Source: CAZTJA01 sp964613745 | GTDB taxonomy: Bacteria > Desulfobacterota > Desulfomonilia > Desulfomonilales > Desulfomonilaceae | Assembly (NCBI GenBank): GCA_964613745.1 | Contig: CAZTJA010000037.1 | Span: 1-26,698, forward strand | DNA length: 26,698 nt | Direction of reading: 5' to 3' | Shown here: piece by piece, positions 24,199 to 26,698 of the stretch | Numbering within the stretch: position 1 is the stretch's first letter | Layout: each line of letters opens with the position of its first letter | The notes under the pieces: model-generated | Told to the model about the DNA's origin: nothing | What the model saw: only the letters and a program-made list of their open reading frames with translations | Databases searched by the model: none | Program-made: the position numbers and the translations under genes

Positions 24199-24615
24199 CT
24201 ACCCAAGCCAAAACTCTTCAATGGACTTGATGGCTTGAACATAATTATGGAAATCGAGAGGCTTTGTTATGCAGAGCTTTACACCGAGATCAGTACAAAT
24301 TGTGGAATCGAAGCCGGCTGCCGACGTGGTCACAATTACCACCTTCAAATTCTCAAAATCCGGATTATCCTTAATTACCGACAAGACTTCAGCTCCGTTC
24401 TTTCTCGGGAGATTCAGATCCAAAATGACGAGATCGGGCCGTTCTACTCCGACATAGTTTCCTCTTCTAAGTAAGAAATCAACAGCGGCCTCACCGTGTT
24501 CTACAACGTGCAATCGGTGCTTCAGGGTCCATTGGCCAAGGCCCTCTTTTGTCATTATCACGTCGATTGGATTATCCTCTGCAAGCAGAACGTTGAATGT
24601 ACGATTTGTGTCCAC
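24199..24615 (-). CDS. Single-domain response regulator (Rcp1-like)
   Basis: This 138-residue CheY-like receiver domain has no output domain. The acidic pair E13-D14 (LLAEDNP) binds Mg, D66 in LVILDLNLPRKNG is the phospho-acceptor, T96/T97 (VIVTTSA) is the switch, and K118 (ITKPLD) is the conserved lysine. The Rcp1-type features are the long GEAAVDFLLRRG loop and the LPRKNG after the Asp. It would take phosphate from a histidine kinase and act by protein contact. The start codon is GTG. Its Shine-Dalgarno AGGTGA contains the last codon and stop of the kinase gene, so the two are coupled and the kinase in front is the likely partner. Confidence 0.93.
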   Translation of the reverse strand: MDTNRTFNVLLAEDNPIDVIMTKEGLGQWTLKHRLHVVEHGEAAVDFLLRRGNYVGVERPDLVILDLNLPRKNGAEVLSVIKDNPDFENLKVVIVTTSAAGFDSTICTDLGVKLCITKPLDFHNYVQAIKSIEEFWLG

Positions 24616-24621
24616 GGTTTT

Positions 24622-26698
24622 TCACCTACGATCAGGAATAGTAAAATAAAAAGTAGAGCCTAATTCCGGTTCAGATTCGACCCAAATTCTTCCTCCATGG
24701 AGATCAACAACCTTTTTCACGATCGCCAGTCCGATTCCAGTGCCGTGAAGAGAGTCTTTCTTTTCGAGTTGCTGAAAAATGACAAATATTTTCTCGAAAT
24801 ACTCGGGTTTTATTCCTATTCCGTTGTCCNNNNNNNNNNNNNNNNNNNNNNNNNNNNNNNNNNNNNNNNNNNNNNNNNNNNNNNNNNNNNNNNNNNNNNN
24901 NNNNNNNNNNNNNNNNNNNNNNNNNNNNNCCATCCACCGCCAGGTCAATCAATTCATCGGAATTCCGATCAAGATGACCCCGATGCCTCGATTCGAGAAT
25001 CTGAAGAGCGCCTGTTATTGTTCTCAAAGGTTCCTGCAAATCGTGCGAAGCAACATATGCAAAATGCTCAAGATCTTCATTGCTGCGCAGAAGTTCCCTG
25101 TTTCGGATTTCGAGTTCTTGTGTTCGCTCCTTGACCCGCAGTTCCAATTCTTCGTGCGCCCGCTTAAGCTGCTCTTCCGCATGCTTCCGATCCGTAATTT
25201 CCTCAACTACAACACCGAAGCCGATAATCTCGCGGAATTCATCAAATATGGGATACCAACTTTCATTCCAATATCGCAATTCCGTTGATGCCTTCGTGTA
25301 GCCGCATATTTCACGATTCACGACAGGTCTCTTCGTATTCAAAATTTCTTGGGTAATTCGTTCGGCCTCATCGGCTATTGCCGGGACCACATCCCTGACG
25401 CTATTCCCAACATGATCCGCTACGGACATTCCATTCAGAGATGCTAACGTTTCATTTATGAGAATGTAGCGTAAATCACGATCCAGATAGGTGAATCCAA
25501 TGGGTGCTTCCTTCAGCAGAGTATCAAGAAGCCGGTGCTTTGAGGACAGCTCTTCAAACAACTTTTTGCGTTCCGTAATGTCAACGGATACTGCAATGGC
25601 TCCTGTTACTTCGCCGTCTTTGTCGTTGAGAGGCGCTGCAGTGATTTCTGCAAACCAACTGGTTCCGTCCGGGAGAAATAATCGATATTCATCAGGTCCG
25701 AAGCGTTTATTTTCGGCAATGGCCTTTTGAAGAGGCAGGTTGCTATCCTCGACTTCTCTTCCATTCTGAAAAAACCGAATTCGACGACCGTAGGCTTTTA
25801 TATCTTTGGTTGTCTTGGAGAAATTCGCTTTTTCGTCTACCTGAAACTGATTTTGCAGAGCGGGATTTCCGTAAATCCGGTCGCAGGTAACATCATCGGA
25901 AAAGCTGATCCCAACGGGGACCGTATCCATGAGAGTCTGCAGCTTTGCATTAATTCTCTGAAGCTCCAATTCCAACATTTTACGGCCGGTAATGTCTTCT
26001 ACAATTCCAACCAATCTGATCGGCCGACCGTCTTCGTAAAAGAAAGCTCCGGTGTCCGCAATCCAGTATGTTGCATTGTTCTTGAGGTTTATCACCCTGT
26101 ATTCGGTTTGGTACACACCTGTGTCCGAATTGAGTGCTGACTCAACTATAGCCTTGCTGCTCGCCACATCCTCAGGGTGCAAACTCGACTGAAACGATTC
26201 GTATGTGAACTGGAACGACTCATCGACTCCCCAAATTTCCCGAATTCTCTCATCCACACTAATCAGGTTGTTAACCATGTCGTAATCGTGTACACCTAGC
26301 TTTGCCGCCGCTTTCGCAATCGTCAGTCTCTCCAAAAACTTTTGTCGTTCGGCCTCGGATTCCTTACGCTCCGTCAAATCGGTAATCATATAGAGAGTGC
26401 CGACATATAATCCCTCAGAATCATGAAGCGAGTTTGTCGCTACACCTGCCCACACTTCGGAACCGTCCATTTTTCGGAATGCTGACTCAAATCTCTCTGA
26501 AATTCCGTCCCGCAGTATGCGCCTATTCCGATCGATGGAATCCGTCGACTTTGCATCAAGGTAATCCCAGATTGATGCAATTGACGGTTCAACTCCGGAG
26601 CAGCCGAGAATTTGGGCAATTTGCCTGTTTGCATAGAGTGTGTTCCCATTGGGATCCAAAACCCAAATGCCTTCCGAGGCCGTCTCGACTATTTTCTG
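24622..26698 (-). CDS. Multi-PAS hybrid sensor histidine kinase (partial, contains assembly gap)
   Basis: The gene enters from beyond the window edge (26698): the frame is open through IVETASEGIWVLDPNGN, a typical PAS start, with no stop or start codon in it. Four PAS/PAC units follow in order, each ending in a signature such as DLTERK, DITGRK, DITERK and EITDRK. A coiled-coil linker (HAEEQLKRAHEELELRVKER) and a HisKA helix (YVASHDLQEPLR, phosphorylated His at 25043-25045) come next. A run of 100 N's interrupts the HisKA end and the N box. Beyond it, in a different frame, the ATP-binding domain resumes with DNGIGIKPEY, HGTGIGLAIV and GSTFYFTIP, ending at 24622. In related kinases about 105 residues lie between these points, so about 315 nt are missing and the frame change is an artefact. 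It is probably a soluble, multi-signal kinase phosphorylating the adjacent receiver. Confidence 0.92.
24830..24929. other. Assembly gap (100 N)
   Basis: Exactly 100 undetermined bases lie within the histidine kinase gene. The round length is the usual placeholder for a gap of unknown size, and the flanking protein domains imply that roughly 300 bases are really absent. Confidence 0.98.

Overview
The window looks like a Desulfobacterota (deltaproteobacterial) chromosome of moderate GC. This is inferred from the gene mix, not from a database search. Pointers are a TreT-type trehalose synthase beside a DUF5752 protein, GTP-type PEP carboxykinase, a Desulfovibrio-type FMN-binding protein, a large regulator-like protein fused to a NapH/NosR-type iron-sulfur membrane domain, and a multi-PAS kinase with an Rcp-type receiver. 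A run of 100 N's inside the kinase gene shows that this is a draft or metagenome assembly. I see no prophage, transposase, rRNA or CRISPR array.

Layout. Bases 1-5665 are all on the minus strand: tRNA-Asn, a small RdgC-like protein, the translationally coupled pair DUF5752-treT, and an 880-residue cNMP/AAA+/polyferredoxin fusion protein. A 537-bp divergent gap follows. It holds a good sigma-70-like promoter and a roughly 135-nt hairpin-rich RNA ending in an intrinsic-terminator-like stem, just before pckG (plus strand). recO comes next. Then, on the minus strand, come a coiled-coil lipoprotein, an exported ankyrin/SH3 protein and glnE. A diacylglycerol-kinase-type lipid kinase (plus) converges on a minus-strand set trpS-nth-(haem-less cytochrome-like protein).

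From 17.5 kb there is a small membrane protein and a FAD oxidoreductase-Rieske fusion (plus). A 413-bp gap then carries two near-identical palindromic repeats bracketing a small, apparently frameshifted reading frame that has its own promoter-like sequence. An FMN-binding protein (minus) follows, then a two-gene operon (plus) of a thiamine-diphosphate enzyme and a Tat-exported amidohydrolase. The window closes with a minus-strand pair: a hybrid multi-PAS histidine kinase, cut by the assembly gap and by the window edge, and a single-domain response regulator.

Together the genes cover carbon storage and gluconeogenesis (treT, pckG), nitrogen control (glnE), DNA repair (recO, nth), translation (trpS, tRNA-Asn) and redox or signal sensing (fusion protein, Rieske and FMN proteins, two-component pair). 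The most unusual items are the fusion protein with a degraded AAA+ core and no DNA-binding domain, the structured leader before pckG, and the palindrome-flanked broken small gene.
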